This document shows, piece after piece, positions 21,916-32,000 of a DNA stretch of 64,000 nucleotides; position 1 is the first letter of the stretch, and every line of letters begins with the position of its first letter. The stretch covers positions 310,001-374,000 of the forward strand of contig NZ_CP066783.1 of NCBI RefSeq assembly GCF_019186805.1, written 5' to 3'. Both the position numbers and the translations under genes were made by a program. This DNA is from Comamonas fluminis (GTDB lineage: Bacteria; Pseudomonadota; Gammaproteobacteria; Burkholderiales; Burkholderiaceae_C). Under the pieces are notes generated by a model, which searched no databases, had not been told where the DNA came from, and saw only the letters and a list, made by a program, of their open reading frames with translations.

Positions 21916-24227
21916 TGCCGCATTTCTCCGAGTCGCCGGACCCCGCAGGTCAACTGGCCGCACGCTGGTCGCGTGCGACGCGCTGGGCCGTGGGAACAGG
22001 TGTGGTGCTGATGGTGGTGGTCGGCATCTTGCTGCTGTTCTTGCTGACCATGGCAACGAATAACCGGCTGGCGTACGAGCGCAATTACAACTGGCTGTTT
22101 GCCGCCAACGTGGTGGTGGCCGGGTTGCTGCTGCTGATTGTGCTGTGGGGTGGCTTGCGGCTGGCGCTGCGGCTCAGGCGTGGGCGCTTTGGCAGCAAGC
22201 TCCTGCTCAAGCTGGCAGGCATTTTTACCCTGGTAGGGCTGGTGCCAGGGCTGTTGATTTATGTGGTGTCCTACCAGTTTGTCTCCCGATCCATCGAAAG
22301 CTGGTTTGACGTCAAGGTCGAAGGCGCGCTGACGGCGGGTGTGAGCCTGGCCAGTTCTACGCTGGACACCGTAGCCAACGACATGGCCAACAATACGCGC
22401 ACGGCAGGCCTGCAGCTCAGTCAGCTCTCCGATGCAGGCGCGGCGCTGATGCTGGAGCGCATTCGCGATCAGATTGGCGCCTCTGATGTGGTGCTGTGGA
22501 ATGCCTCTGGCAAAGCCATTGCCAGCGCTGGTAAATCGCAGTTCAGCCTGGTACCCGAAAAGCCCAGCACGCAGATGATGCGCAGCCTGCGCGAGCAGGG
22601 TGGTCAGCGCGCTGTGTCCAGCATTGAAGGGCTGGATGATGCGGATGACATGCCTTCAGGCAATACCTTGATCAACGCCAAGGTAAGAACGCTGGCGCTG
22701 GTGCCCAGTTCCGCAGTGAACCTGCTGGAAGAAGCGCGTTATCTGCAGGCCACGATTGCACTGCCTGAAACCCTGGTGCGCAACGCCTTGGCTGTGCAAG
22801 AGGCCAACCGCGAATACCAGGAAAGAGCACTGGCGCGCGGTGGCTTGCAGCGCATGTATATCGGCACACTGACGCTGGCACTGTTTCTGGCCGTGTTTGG
22901 TGCGGTGGTACTGGCCATTGTGCTGGGCAACCAGCTGGCCAAGCCCTTGCTGCTGCTGGCACAAGGCATGCGCGATGTGGCGCGTGGTGACTTGCGCCCC
23001 AAGCCCGCACTGCAAAACCGCGATGAGATTGGTGGCCTGACGCGATCTTTCGCCGTCATGACCCAGCAGCTTGCAGATGCTCGCTCTGATGCCAATCGCA
23101 ACCTGCTGCAACTGGATGCGGCGCGCAGCAATCTGCAAACCATTCTGGACAACCTCACCTCCGGCGTCATCGTGCTGGATCGCGATGGCCGCATTGTGCT
23201 GAGCAATCCAGGCGCCACGCGTATTTTGCGTGAGCCCATGGCCGTGTTTCAGGGCAAGCGCCTGCGCGATATTTCCGCGCTGCAGGACTTTGCCCGTGTG
23301 GTGCAGGAACAGTTCGAACTGTTCTTTGGTGACCCCGCAGCGCAGCAGGGGCGCGAGCGCTGGCAGCAGGTTTATGAACTCGATGGCGGTGATGGCGATG
23401 TGGTCCACAACACCACGAGTCTGGTGATGCGCGGTGCAGAGTTGCCTGATGAGCAGCGCCTGCTGGTGTTTGATGACATCTCTGAAATCGTTTCGGCCCA
23501 GCGTGCGCAGGCCTGGGGCGAAGTGGCCCGTCGCGTGGCTCACGAAATCAAGAATCCGCTGACACCGATTCAGCTCTCGGCCGAGCGCATGGCCATGAAG
23601 CTGACCGACAAGCTGCAGCCACCAGAACAGGCACTGCTGGCCAAGTCCGTCAAAACCATCGTGGATCAGGTTTCTGCCATGAAGCGTCTGGTGGACGAGT
23701 TCCGTGATTACGCCCGCCTGCCAGCTGCCAAGCTGCAGGCCATGGATTTGAATGCGCTGGTTGTCGAAGTTCTGCAGCTGTATGGCGAAGAAAATGCCAC
23801 CGTGCGCGTAGAGGCCTCACTCGACGAAAATTGCCCCATGATCAAGGGTGATAGCCAGCAATTGCGGCAGGTCATCCACAATCTTTTGCAAAATGCCCAG
23901 GATGCGACAGAACAGAGAGCCTTGGAAACAGGGCAGACTCAGGGGATCGTCACTATCGAGACCCGTTGGGTTGATGCCGCGCAGCGAGTGCGCTTGAGCA
24001 TCAGTGACAGTGGCACGGGTTTTGCTCCGAATATTCTGCAAAGAGCTTTCGAGCCCTATGTCACCACCAAGGCTCGAGGTACCGGATTGGGTTTGGCCGT
24101 CGTCAAGAAAATCGCGGATGAGCACGGCGCCAGAGTGGACCTGGGTAATCGAGAGGAAGACGGGGTAGTTCAAGGCGCGCGAGTGTCGCTATCATTCGTA
24201 CCTAATGAAGGTGGTCAGGCGGGTTGA
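21915..24227 (+). CDS. NtrY-like membrane sensor histidine kinase
   Basis: A sensor kinase of 770 aa from ATG 21915, which overlaps the preceding stop. Three to four N-terminal membrane helices (about residues 25-50, 58-80, 95-115) precede a periplasmic or extracytoplasmic region. A further helix near 310-335 leads into a HAMP segment (PLLLLAQGMRDVARGDLR), then a PAS-like domain (about 405-520). The phosphoacceptor is His543 in VARRVAHEIKNPLTPIQ, followed by an ATPase domain with N-box NLLQNAQDATE (about 653-663) and G-boxes SDSGTGFAP and GTGLGLAVVKK. This is the NtrY architecture, known from nitrogen and redox signalling. The partner is the short regulator 41 bases downstream. The signal is unknown. 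Confidence 0.93.
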   Translation: MPHFSESPDPAGQLAARWSRATRWAVGTGVVLMVVVGILLLFLLTMATNNRLAYERNYNWLFAANVVVAGLLLLIVLWGGLRLALRLRRGRFGSKLLLKLAGIFTLVGLVPGLLIYVVSYQFVSRSIESWFDVKVEGALTAGVSLASSTLDTVANDMANNTRTAGLQLSQLSDAGAALMLERIRDQIGASDVVLWNASGKAIASAGKSQFSLVPEKPSTQMMRSLREQGGQRAVSSIEGLDDADDMPSGNTLINAKVRTLALVPSSAVNLLEEARYLQATIALPETLVRNALAVQEANREYQERALARGGLQRMYIGTLTLALFLAVFGAVVLAIVLGNQLAKPLLLLAQGMRDVARGDLRPKPALQNRDEIGGLTRSFAVMTQQLADARSDANRNLLQLDAARSNLQTILDNLTSGVIVLDRDGRIVLSNPGATRILREPMAVFQGKRLRDISALQDFARVVQEQFELFFGDPAAQQGRERWQQVYELDGGDGDVVHNTTSLVMRGAELPDEQRLLVFDDISEIVSAQRAQAWGEVARRVAHEIKNPLTPIQLSAERMAMKLTDKLQPPEQALLAKSVKTIVDQVSAMKRLVDEFRDYARLPAAKLQAMDLNALVVEVLQLYGEENATVRVEASLDENCPMIKGDSQQLRQVIHNLLQNAQDATEQRALETGQTQGIVTIETRWVDAAQRVRLSISDSGTGFAPNILQRAFEPYVTTKARGTGLGLAVVKKIADEHGARVDLGNREEDGVVQGARVSLSFVPNEGGQAG

Positions 24228-24268
24228 TCCCTGCCGGGCACACAGTACAGCAACAGGCTTAAGACAAC

Positions 24269-24934
24269 ATGGCAAACATACTGGTGGTCGACGACGAACT
24301 GGGGATCCGGGATTTGTTGTCGGAAATCCTCAACGACGAAGGTCATAGTGTGGACTTGGCGGAGAACGCCACGCAGGCCCGGGTTGCCCGCGCAAGCAAT
24401 ACCTACGATCTGGTTCTGCTCGACATCTGGATGCCCGACACCGACGGTGTGACCCTGCTCAAGGAATGGGCCACAGCCGGTCAACTCAGCATGCCCGTCA
24501 TCATGATGAGCGGTCATGCCACCATTGAAACAGCCGTAGAGGCAACCCGCATTGGTGCGCTGTCCTTCCTTGAGAAGCCCATCACCATGCAAAAGCTCCT
24601 CAAGGCCGTGGAGCAGGGCCTGGCGCGCAGCACTGACAAAAATGCAGCAGAAGCTGCCGCGGCCCCAAGTGCTGGCGCAGCCCCTTCTGCAAGTGCCAGC
24701 GTGACGGCACAGTCGGCAGAAGACAATATGCCCAGCTCACATCAGGGCTTCGATCTCGATCGTCCCCTGCGTGAGGCGCGCGATGGCTTTGAGAAAGCCT
24801 ATTTCGAATTCCATCTGGCGCGTGAAGGCGGCTCCATGACCCGCGTGGCCGAGAAAACAGGGCTGGAGCGTACCCACCTCTACCGCAAGCTGCGTCAGTT
24901 GGGCGTAGATTTGGGCCGCAATCGGCGCGGATAA
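24269..24934 (+). CDS. NtrX-like response regulator lacking the AAA+ domain
   Basis: The response regulator partner of the NtrY-like kinase; 221 aa. The receiver domain (about residues 1-120) starts ILVVDDELGIRDLL, with phosphoacceptor Asp52 in LLDIWMPD and the conserved Lys in FLEKPIT. An Ala/Ser-rich linker (about 128-160) follows. The C-terminus (about 180-217) is a Fis-type helix-turn-helix (GGSMTRVAEKTGLERTHLYR and KLRQLGVDL). Full NtrX/NtrC proteins are roughly 450 aa, with a sigma-54-activating AAA+ ATPase between the two domains; here it is absent and there is no GAFTGA motif. This regulator should therefore not activate sigma-54 promoters directly and may act as a simple DNA-binding switch. 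Confidence 0.93.
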   Translation: MANILVVDDELGIRDLLSEILNDEGHSVDLAENATQARVARASNTYDLVLLDIWMPDTDGVTLLKEWATAGQLSMPVIMMSGHATIETAVEATRIGALSFLEKPITMQKLLKAVEQGLARSTDKNAAEAAAAPSAGAAPSASASVTAQSAEDNMPSSHQGFDLDRPLREARDGFEKAYFEFHLAREGGSMTRVAEKTGLERTHLYRKLRQLGVDLGRNRRG

Positions 24935-24979
24935 TTTTCAAAAAATCGCAAGTTTCGATTTGGGGCTGAAAAGTGTGCC

Positions 24980-24985
24980 TATAAT
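24980..24985 (+). promoter_or_regulatory. -10 element of first tRNA-Phe gene
   Basis: TATAAT, 33 bases before the tRNA 5' end, in the context TGCCTATAATC shared with the second copy. No consensus -35 is seen at 17 bases; GATTTG at 24957 is the nearest fit. Confidence 0.55.
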
Positions 24986-25018
24986 CGTGGCTTCAGTACT
25001 CAAGGGTGCTGAAGAAAA

Positions 25019-25094
25019 GGCCCGGTAGCTCAGTCGGTAGAGCAGAGGATTGAAAATCCTTGTGTCGGCGGTTCGATTCCGTCCCAGGCCACCA
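25019..25094 (+). tRNA. tRNA-Phe (anticodon GAA), copy 1
   Basis: A 76-base tRNA: D-arm GCTCAGTCGGTAGAGC, anticodon stem AGGAT/ATCCT with loop TGAAAA (GAA), T-loop TTCGATT, encoded CCA. The acceptor strands GGCCCGG and CCAGGCC leave a C-A mismatch at pair 5-68. Identical to copy 2. Confidence 0.97.
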
Positions 25095-25100
25095 AATATA

Positions 25101-25136
25101 AAACCCTAGATTAGCAATGATCTGGGGTTTTTCTTT
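25101..25136 (+). terminator. Terminator after tRNA-Phe copy 1
   Basis: AAACCCTAGAT and ATCTGGGGTTT (one wobble pair) around TAGCAATG, followed by TTCTTT. It is clearly related to the terminator after copy 2, sharing the AGCAATG loop. Confidence 0.8.
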
Positions 25137-25212
25137 GCGTAAAGACGGTTCTTCGCTCGCCCAACTTACCTCGCAGCGCATCGCGGGTGAAATTGAAGAT
25201 CGAAAATCTGCC

Positions 25213-25218
25213 TATAAT
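25213..25218 (+). promoter_or_regulatory. -10 element of second tRNA-Phe gene
   Basis: TATAAT in the context TGCCTATAATC, identical to the element of copy 1, 35 bases before the tRNA. TTGAAG at 25193 is only 14 bases upstream, so the -35 is uncertain. Confidence 0.55.
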
Positions 25219-25253
25219 CAGCGGCTCAGCAGATTTCAATGCTGAATTGCACA

Positions 25254-25329
25254 GGCCCGGTAGCTCAGTCGGTAGAGCAGAGGATTGAAAATCCTTGTGT
25301 CGGCGGTTCGATTCCGTCCCAGGCCACCA
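25254..25329 (+). tRNA. tRNA-Phe (anticodon GAA), copy 2
   Basis: All 76 bases are identical to the copy at 25019-25094, including the C-A mismatch in the acceptor stem. It has its own -10 element and terminator. Confidence 0.97.
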
Positions 25330-25335
25330 GACATC

Positions 25336-25369
25336 AAGCCCCAGATCAGCAATGGTCTGGGGCTTTTCT
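25336..25369 (+). terminator. Terminator after tRNA-Phe copy 2
   Basis: AAGCCCCAGA (25336-25345) and TCTGGGGCTT (25356-25365) form a perfect 10-base stem with loop TCAGCAATGG, followed by TTC. Confidence 0.85.
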
Positions 25370-25460
25370 CATTGCCAATACGCTTTTGTTTTGATGCCAG
25401 GGGCAGGTCTTGAGCGGCCTCTGCCGTTAAGCTTGCAGGCTTCATGAGATAAGAACAGGC

Positions 25461-28400
25461 ATGGGGGAGTGTGTGGCCGCAGATCAGCAATCAACTCAGA
25501 AGCAATCGTCCAGTCGCTGGCAGCCGGGTCTGATCGCCCTGCATGGCAACCAGACCGAGGCGCTGGCCGATACCGTGCTGGCATGGCTGGCGGCGCACCC
25601 GCTGGATGCGCTGGAGCCCGAGATCGTGCTGGTGCAAAGCAACGGCATGGCTGAGTGGTTCAAGATGCGCATGGCCGACACACTGGGCGTGTGCGCTGCG
25701 GCACAGGTGGAGTTACCAGCGCGTTTTGTCTGGCGCAGCTACCGGCAGATTCTGGGCAAGCACGAAGTGCCGCGCGAATCGCCGCTGGATAAAACACCCA
25801 TGATCTGGCGGCTGATGCGCATTCTGCCGCTTTGTCTGGAAGAGCCTGCCTTCGCACCTATTGCTAATTTTCTGCGTCCCGGCGAGCCACAGCGCCTGCT
25901 GCAACTGGCCGAGAGGCTGGCCGACCTGTTTGACCAGTATCAGATCTACCGTGCTGACTGGCTGACCGCCTGGGAGGTAGGGCAAGACGTGCTGCGCACG
26001 CCAGGCAAGCCTGATGCGCCAGTGCCTGAAGGCCAGTTGTGGCAGCCCCAGTTGTGGCGCAAGGTGCTGGCTGAACTGAGTGAGGCAGAACGCGCCGCCA
26101 CCCGCCCTGCCTTGCTGGCACGCATTCTGGGCGCGTTGCAAAGTGGCCAGCCGCCGGTCACGCCGCTGGCACGCCGTGTGGTCGTGTTTGGCATGAGTCA
26201 GATGCCGCTGTCGCTGATGCAGTTTTTGAGCGGCGTGGCCCAGCACAGCCAGGTGCTGATTGCCGTGCCCAACCCCTGTCGCTTCCACTGGGCCGATGCC
26301 ATTGATGGGCGCGAGCTGCTGCGCCAGCAGCGCCGCCGCCATGCGGACAAGGGGGGCAAAGACCTGGCGCAGATCCCACTGGAAGCCATGCACGCCCACG
26401 CCCACCCGCTGCTCGCGGCCTGGGGGCGCCAGAGCCGCGACTATGTGCGCCAGCTGGACCAGTTCGATACGACCACCGATACCGCAGTGCAATGGAACTG
26501 GCCACGCGTGGATGTGTTTGAAGAGGACGATGCGCAGGATTTGGCCGCCGCCCCCTTGCTGCGGCAGGTGCAGCAGCGCATACGCGATCTGGTGCCGCTG
26601 GCCGAGCATCCGGCGCTGAGCATTGCCGCTGCCGATGACTCCATCGTCTTTCACAAAGCCCATGGTTTGGTGCGCGAGCTGGAGGTGCTGCACGACCAGT
26701 TGCTGCAATGGCTGGCTCAGCCCGCTGCACAGGGGCAGGCTGCGCTGGCACCGCGTGATGTGGTGGTCATGCTGCCCGCCATTGAAGAGGCAGCCCCCGC
26801 CATTCGCGCCGTGTTTGGTCAGTATGGTCGGCACGATGCACGCCATATTCCGTTTGATATTGCAGACGTGGGTGCACGTGCCAGCAGCCCGCTGGTGACG
26901 GCGCTGCAATGGCTGCTGAAGCTGCCGCAGCAGCGCTGCCGCCTGAGCGAGCTGTGCGATCTGCTGGACGTTCCTGCCGTGGCCGCACGCGTGGGGCTGG
27001 CGGCCGATGATCTGCCCCAGCTCACGCACTGGATGGCAGGTGCCGGCATACGCTGGGGCTTGAACCACGCGCAGCGTGCCCAGCTGGGGCTGCAAGCCTG
27101 TGGCGACCCCAACAGCGCCTGGTTTGGCCTGCAACGCATGTTGCTGGGTTATGCCCGCGGCACGGCGGTGGATGCAAGGGGCGCAGAAGCGGCACAGGCT
27201 TTTGCGGGCATTGAGCCATATGACGAAGTGGGCGGCCTCACGGCAGAGCTGGCAGGGAGTCTGGCCAGTCTGCTGGCACGCATGCTGCAGTGGTGGCAGT
27301 CGGCGGGTGCTGAGGCTTCGCCCGATGTCTGGGCACAGCGTTTTCGGGCGCTGCTTGATGATTTCTTTGTCGCCCAGACGGATGAAGATCAGGCGCTGGT
27401 ATCTGCACTCGATACCGCCTTGATGAGCTGGCAGAACGCCTGCGAGCAAGCCGGTTTTGTGTCCGCTATTCCGCTGGAAGTGGCGCAGGAAGCATGGCTG
27501 CAGGCGCTGTCTGAACCCGCACTGAACCAGCGTTTTCGCGCGGGCGGCGTGACCTTTTGCACGTTGATGCCCATGCGTGCCATTCCGTTCGAGGTGGTCT
27601 GTTTGCTGGGCATGAACGATGGCGACTACCCGCGCCGTGCCACGCGGGTGGACTTTGACCTGATGGCCCAGCCCGGCCAGCAGCGCCCCGGCGACCGTGC
27701 GCGGCGTGATGATGATCGCCAGCTGATGCTGGATGCATTGCTGTCCGCCCGGCGCAGGCTCTACATCAACTGGGCGGGCCGCCATGTGCGCGACAACAGC
27801 GAGCAGCCCCCGTCAGTGCTGGTCTCGCAGCTGCGCGACTATCTGGCACAGGGCTGGAGTGGAGAGAATGGTGGCGACCTGCTGGCGCAGCGCAGCTGGC
27901 AGCACCCGCTGCAACCCTTCAGCCGCCGCTATTTTGAGCAAGCCTCTGGCCTGCGTACCTATGCCCGGGAGTGGCATGGGGCACACGAGGCATCGGCTGC
28001 ACCGGCGTTGCCGCAGGTGGCCGAGTTCAAGCCCGATCCCGAAGTGCCGCTCACGCTGGCTCGTTTGACCGATTTTTTGCGAAACCCCGCCCGCAGCTTT
28101 TTGCGCAACCGTCTGCTGGTGCGCTTTGAGCAGGAGGACGAGGTGGTGGAAGACGATGAGCTGTTCACTGTCGATGGGCTGATGGCCTATGGCCTGGTGC
28201 AGCAACTGCAGCAAGGTGTGCGCACCCAGCTGGCGCAGGCCGGTGCGGCCATCGATGTGCAGGCGCAGGTGCAAGGCCAGGTACAGCGCCTGGCGCGTGC
28301 AGGGGTACTGCCGCTGGCGGGCCTGGGCTCGCGCGAGGCGCAGTTGCTGCAGGCGCAGACCACGCCTTCGCTACTGGCCTGGCAGCAGCAGATGCAGGAA

Positions 28401-29039
28401 TGGCCGCATGCTGCACCGCGTCAGCGTCTGCTGCTTCAAAAAGATGACTTGAAGCTGGACGACTGGATGGATGGCCTGCGCGAACGCGATGACGAAATCA
28501 CCGCAGGCGACGGTGCGCTGGCAGAAGGCTTTTCTCGCTGCTGGTTCGCGCTGGAGCCGCGCAGCCTGTGCAACAAGGATGGCGAGCTGCAGGCGTACAA
28601 GCTGCTGTCGGTGTATGTGCGCAGCCTGGCGCTGTCTGCTGCAGACAGCAAAACCTTGATGTGCGTGATTGCACGTGATGTGATCGTCTGGGTGGTGCCA
28701 CTGGAGGTGGAAGACGCCCGCCAGCAGTTGCTGGCGCTGATGGACTTGTGGCTGCAGGGGCAGAACGCACCGCTGCCCATGCCCTTGCGCAGCGCGGTGG
28801 CGGCTGGCAACGACGACTTGCGTGCAGCGGCGCAAGCCTATGAGGGCGGCTATATGAGCACTGGCGAGAGCGAAGACCCCAGTTGGGCGCGTTGCTACCC
28901 GGACTGGGAGGCATTGACAGGCGACTTGCGTTTTGAGGCGCTGGCCAAACAGGTGTACGGCCCGCTGCACGACTGGCTGGATGCGCATGTGACCACCGAC
29001 AAGGTGCCCGAGGTGGCATTCCAAGGAGAGCAGGCATGA
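25461..29039 (+). CDS. recC: Exodeoxyribonuclease V subunit gamma (RecC)
   Basis: A subunit of the RecBCD helicase-nuclease that processes double-strand DNA ends and, in characterised systems, recognises the Chi sequence; 1192 aa, somewhat longer than the 1122 aa of Escherichia coli. It opens with LIALHGNQTEALADTVLAWL and has the early signature VLVQSNGMAEWFKMRMAD, typical of RecC. Further RecC blocks are IWRLMRILP (early), RVVVFGMSQMPLSLMQFL, MPMRAIPFEVVCLLGMNDGD and FDLMAQPGQQRPGDR. It lacks a complete Walker A motif, as expected for this inactivated helicase-like subunit. It overlaps recB by four bases (ATGA). The order recC-recB-recD without ptrA is usual in betaproteobacteria. Confidence 0.96.
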   Translation: MGECVAADQQSTQKQSSSRWQPGLIALHGNQTEALADTVLAWLAAHPLDALEPEIVLVQSNGMAEWFKMRMADTLGVCAAAQVELPARFVWRSYRQILGKHEVPRESPLDKTPMIWRLMRILPLCLEEPAFAPIANFLRPGEPQRLLQLAERLADLFDQYQIYRADWLTAWEVGQDVLRTPGKPDAPVPEGQLWQPQLWRKVLAELSEAERAATRPALLARILGALQSGQPPVTPLARRVVVFGMSQMPLSLMQFLSGVAQHSQVLIAVPNPCRFHWADAIDGRELLRQQRRRHADKGGKDLAQIPLEAMHAHAHPLLAAWGRQSRDYVRQLDQFDTTTDTAVQWNWPRVDVFEEDDAQDLAAAPLLRQVQQRIRDLVPLAEHPALSIAAADDSIVFHKAHGLVRELEVLHDQLLQWLAQPAAQGQAALAPRDVVVMLPAIEEAAPAIRAVFGQYGRHDARHIPFDIADVGARASSPLVTALQWLLKLPQQRCRLSELCDLLDVPAVAARVGLAADDLPQLTHWMAGAGIRWGLNHAQRAQLGLQACGDPNSAWFGLQRMLLGYARGTAVDARGAEAAQAFAGIEPYDEVGGLTAELAGSLASLLARMLQWWQSAGAEASPDVWAQRFRALLDDFFVAQTDEDQALVSALDTALMSWQNACEQAGFVSAIPLEVAQEAWLQALSEPALNQRFRAGGVTFCTLMPMRAIPFEVVCLLGMNDGDYPRRATRVDFDLMAQPGQQRPGDRARRDDDRQLMLDALLSARRRLYINWAGRHVRDNSEQPPSVLVSQLRDYLAQGWSGENGGDLLAQRSWQHPLQPFSRRYFEQASGLRTYAREWHGAHEASAAPALPQVAEFKPDPEVPLTLARLTDFLRNPARSFLRNRLLVRFEQEDEVVEDDELFTVDGLMAYGLVQQLQQGVRTQLAQAGAAIDVQAQVQGQVQRLARAGVLPLAGLGSREAQLLQAQTTPSLLAWQQQMQEWPHAAPRQRLLLQKDDLKLDDWMDGLRERDDEITAGDGALAEGFSRCWFALEPRSLCNKDGELQAYKLLSVYVRSLALSAADSKTLMCVIARDVIVWVVPLEVEDARQQLLALMDLWLQGQNAPLPMPLRSAVAAGNDDLRAAAQAYEGGYMSTGESEDPSWARCYPDWEALTGDLRFEALAKQVYGPLHDWLDAHVTTDKVPEVAFQGEQA

Positions 29040-32000
29040 GCACGCCCGCTGAAACAAAAGGCAGCCAGCCGCTGCAGCCATTGAATTTTCCGTTGTGGGG
29101 CTCGCGCCTGATCGAGGCCAGCGCAGGCACGGGAAAGACCTGGACGATTGCCGCGCTGTATCTGCGCCTGGTGCTGGGCCATGGTGCCGGGCACGGCTTC
29201 ATCAAGCCGCTGATGCCGCCCGATATTCTGGTGATGACCTTCACCCGCGCCGCCACGCGCGAGCTGTCGGACCGCATCCGCGCCCGGCTGATCGAAGCCG
29301 TGCAATGCTTTCGCGGTGAAGCCGAGCCAGAACTGCATGACCAGTTTCTGCGTGATCTGCGCGACGCCTATGCACCGGGAGCGGAGCGTGACACTGCCGC
29401 CTGGCGTCTGGATATGGCCGCGCAATGCATGGACGATGCTGCCATTCACACCATCGATGCATGGTGCCAGCGCATGCTGCGCGAACATGCGTTTGACAGC
29501 GGCAATCTGTTTGACGAAACGCTGGAAGCCGATGAAAGCCAGCGCCAGACCGAAGCCGCGCAGGACTACTGGCGTCAGCAGTGCTACCCGCTTTCCGGCG
29601 AGGTGCTGGAGGAAGTGCTCAAGGTCTGGTCCAGCGTGCATGCGCTGGTCAAAGACATGCAGTCGCTGCTGCGTGAAGCCGTCCCGCAAAGTGACGGTGA
29701 TCTTGCGCTAGGCGAGCTAGTCAGTAAGGCGCTGCAGCAGCAAAAAGACCAGCTTCAGAAGCTCAGTGCAGGCTGGGTGGAGAAAGCCCAGAAGCTCGAA
29801 GACTGGCTGGATGGCCAATTGGCCAACAACAAAAGCGCGTGGAACGGCACCAAGCTGCGGCCCGCTTTTTACAAGGGCTGGCTGCAGACCCTGCGCCAAT
29901 GGGCTGCTGCGCCAGATCTGGATCTGGAAGCCGCCTTGAAAACCGGTGCCAAGCGCCTGATTCCCGCAGGGCTGGACGAGGCACGCAAGGGCGATGCACC
30001 GGTCGATCTGCCCGTCGAATCGCAAGAGCTGGCCGAGCTGCTGATGCAGCTGGCCGCCATGCCCAGCTTTGCCAGCCAGCTGCGCTTGCATGCTGCGGCC
30101 CATGTGCAGCAGCGCCTGCTGTGGATCAAGCGCCAGGCGGGCACTTTTGGTTTTGCTGACATGTTGCAGCGGCTGGATGTGGCTCTTGCAGGAGACAACG
30201 GCGCGGCGCTGCGTGCCAGCATTCTGGCCCAGTACCCGGTGGCACTGATTGACGAGTTTCAGGACACATCGCCGCTGCAGTACCGCTTGTTTGACCAGAT
30301 TTACCGCACGGCCGACAACGGCGCGGAGAGCGCTCTGCTGCTGATTGGTGACCCCAAACAATCCATTTACGGCTTTCGCGGTGCGGACATTTACAGCTAT
30401 CTGCAGGCCCGTGAAGCGACGGCTGGGCGGCACTATGTGCTGGACACCAATTTCCGCTCTACCTATGCGCTGGTCGATGCCGTCAACCAGTGGTTTGTAC
30501 AGGCCGAAGAGCGTGCAGGCGAGGGCGCTTTCATGTTTCGCGCCGGGCACAGCAACCCGCTGCCGTTCGAGGCCGTCAAGGCCAATGGCCGCAGCGAGGT
30601 GCTGGTGCAAGCCGGTCAGGCCGTGCCCGCACTGACCATCGCCTGGGATGAGGGTGCAGATGAGCCCCGCGCACCGCTGAGCAATGACGACATCCGCCGC
30701 CGTGGGGCTGAGTTTTGTGCCAGCCAGATCGTGCAATGGCTGATGGATGAAAGCGCCGGCTTTGCCAAACAAGGCCAGCCGCTGCAGCGCATTCGCCCTG
30801 CTGATATTGCGGTGCTGGTGCGCACCGGCAAAGAGGCCAGCGCCGTGCGCCGTGCGCTGGCCAAGCGCTCGGTGGCATCGGTGTATTTGTCTGATCAGGA
30901 TTCGGTGTTTGCCAGCAGCGAAGCGCAAGACCTGTTGCTGTGGCTACGCGCCGTGGCTGCGCCGCTCGATGGTCTGGCGGTGCGTGCAGGGCTTGCCACG
31001 CCGCTGATGGGCTTGTCGTTTGACGAGCTGGCCTGGCTGGCCAGCGATGACGAGGCTTTTGACGCACGCAGCGAACAGCTCAAGGAGCTGCATAGCGTGT
31101 GGTTGCGCCTGGGTGTGCTGGCCATGCTGCGCCAGACCTTGTACCGCTTTGATCTGCCTGCACGCTGGCTGGCCGACATCGGCGGCGAGCGGCGCCTGAC
31201 CAACTATCTGCATCTGGCCGAGCTGCTGCAGGCCGCAGGTGCGCAGCTGGAGGGCGAGCAGGCGCTGATCCGCTGGCTGGCCACGCAGATCGAATCACCG
31301 GGTGCGACCGGTGATGCTCAGATCGTGCGGCTGGAATCGGACGCCGATCTGGTCAAGGTGGTTACCGTGCACAAAAGCAAGGGGCTGGAATATCCGGTGG
31401 TATGCCTGCCGTTCGGTGGCAGCTTCAGGCCGCTGGACAGCAAGGCCGCTTATCTCTCGCTGCCCGTGCAGGGTGACGATGGCCCGGCGCGCGAGTTGGT
31501 GCTGGACTACAGCACAGCGCAGCTGTTGCAGGCCGACAAGGAGCGATTGCGTGAAGACCTGCGCCTGCTGTATGTGGCGCTGACCCGCCCGCGCCATGCG
31601 CTGTGGATGGGCCTGGCGCCCATGAAACGCGGCAGCAGCAAAAATTGTGTCAATGAACAGGGGGCAGCCGGCTATCTGCTGGCGGGAGATGCTTCGCAAT
31701 CCATAGCAAACTGGCGTGCCAGTATTGGTGGTTTGTGTGAGCGCTCTGCGCACATTCAGGTGCTGGATTTGCCGCCTGAGCTGCCACTGGTGCAGCGCTA
31801 TGTGCCCGCGCAGGAGTTGCCAGCGCTGCAGGATGCACCGCTGTACACGGCTGAATTTGATCGCCGCTGGGGCATTGGCAGCTTCTCGTCGCTGACCCGC
31901 GCCATGGCCGCGCCCAGCTTGCCCGTGTTGGCGGTGGCCGCCATCAGCCCTGCGGAAGACGAACGTCAGATGCAGGTGGACGAAACGCCCGCGCTGGATC

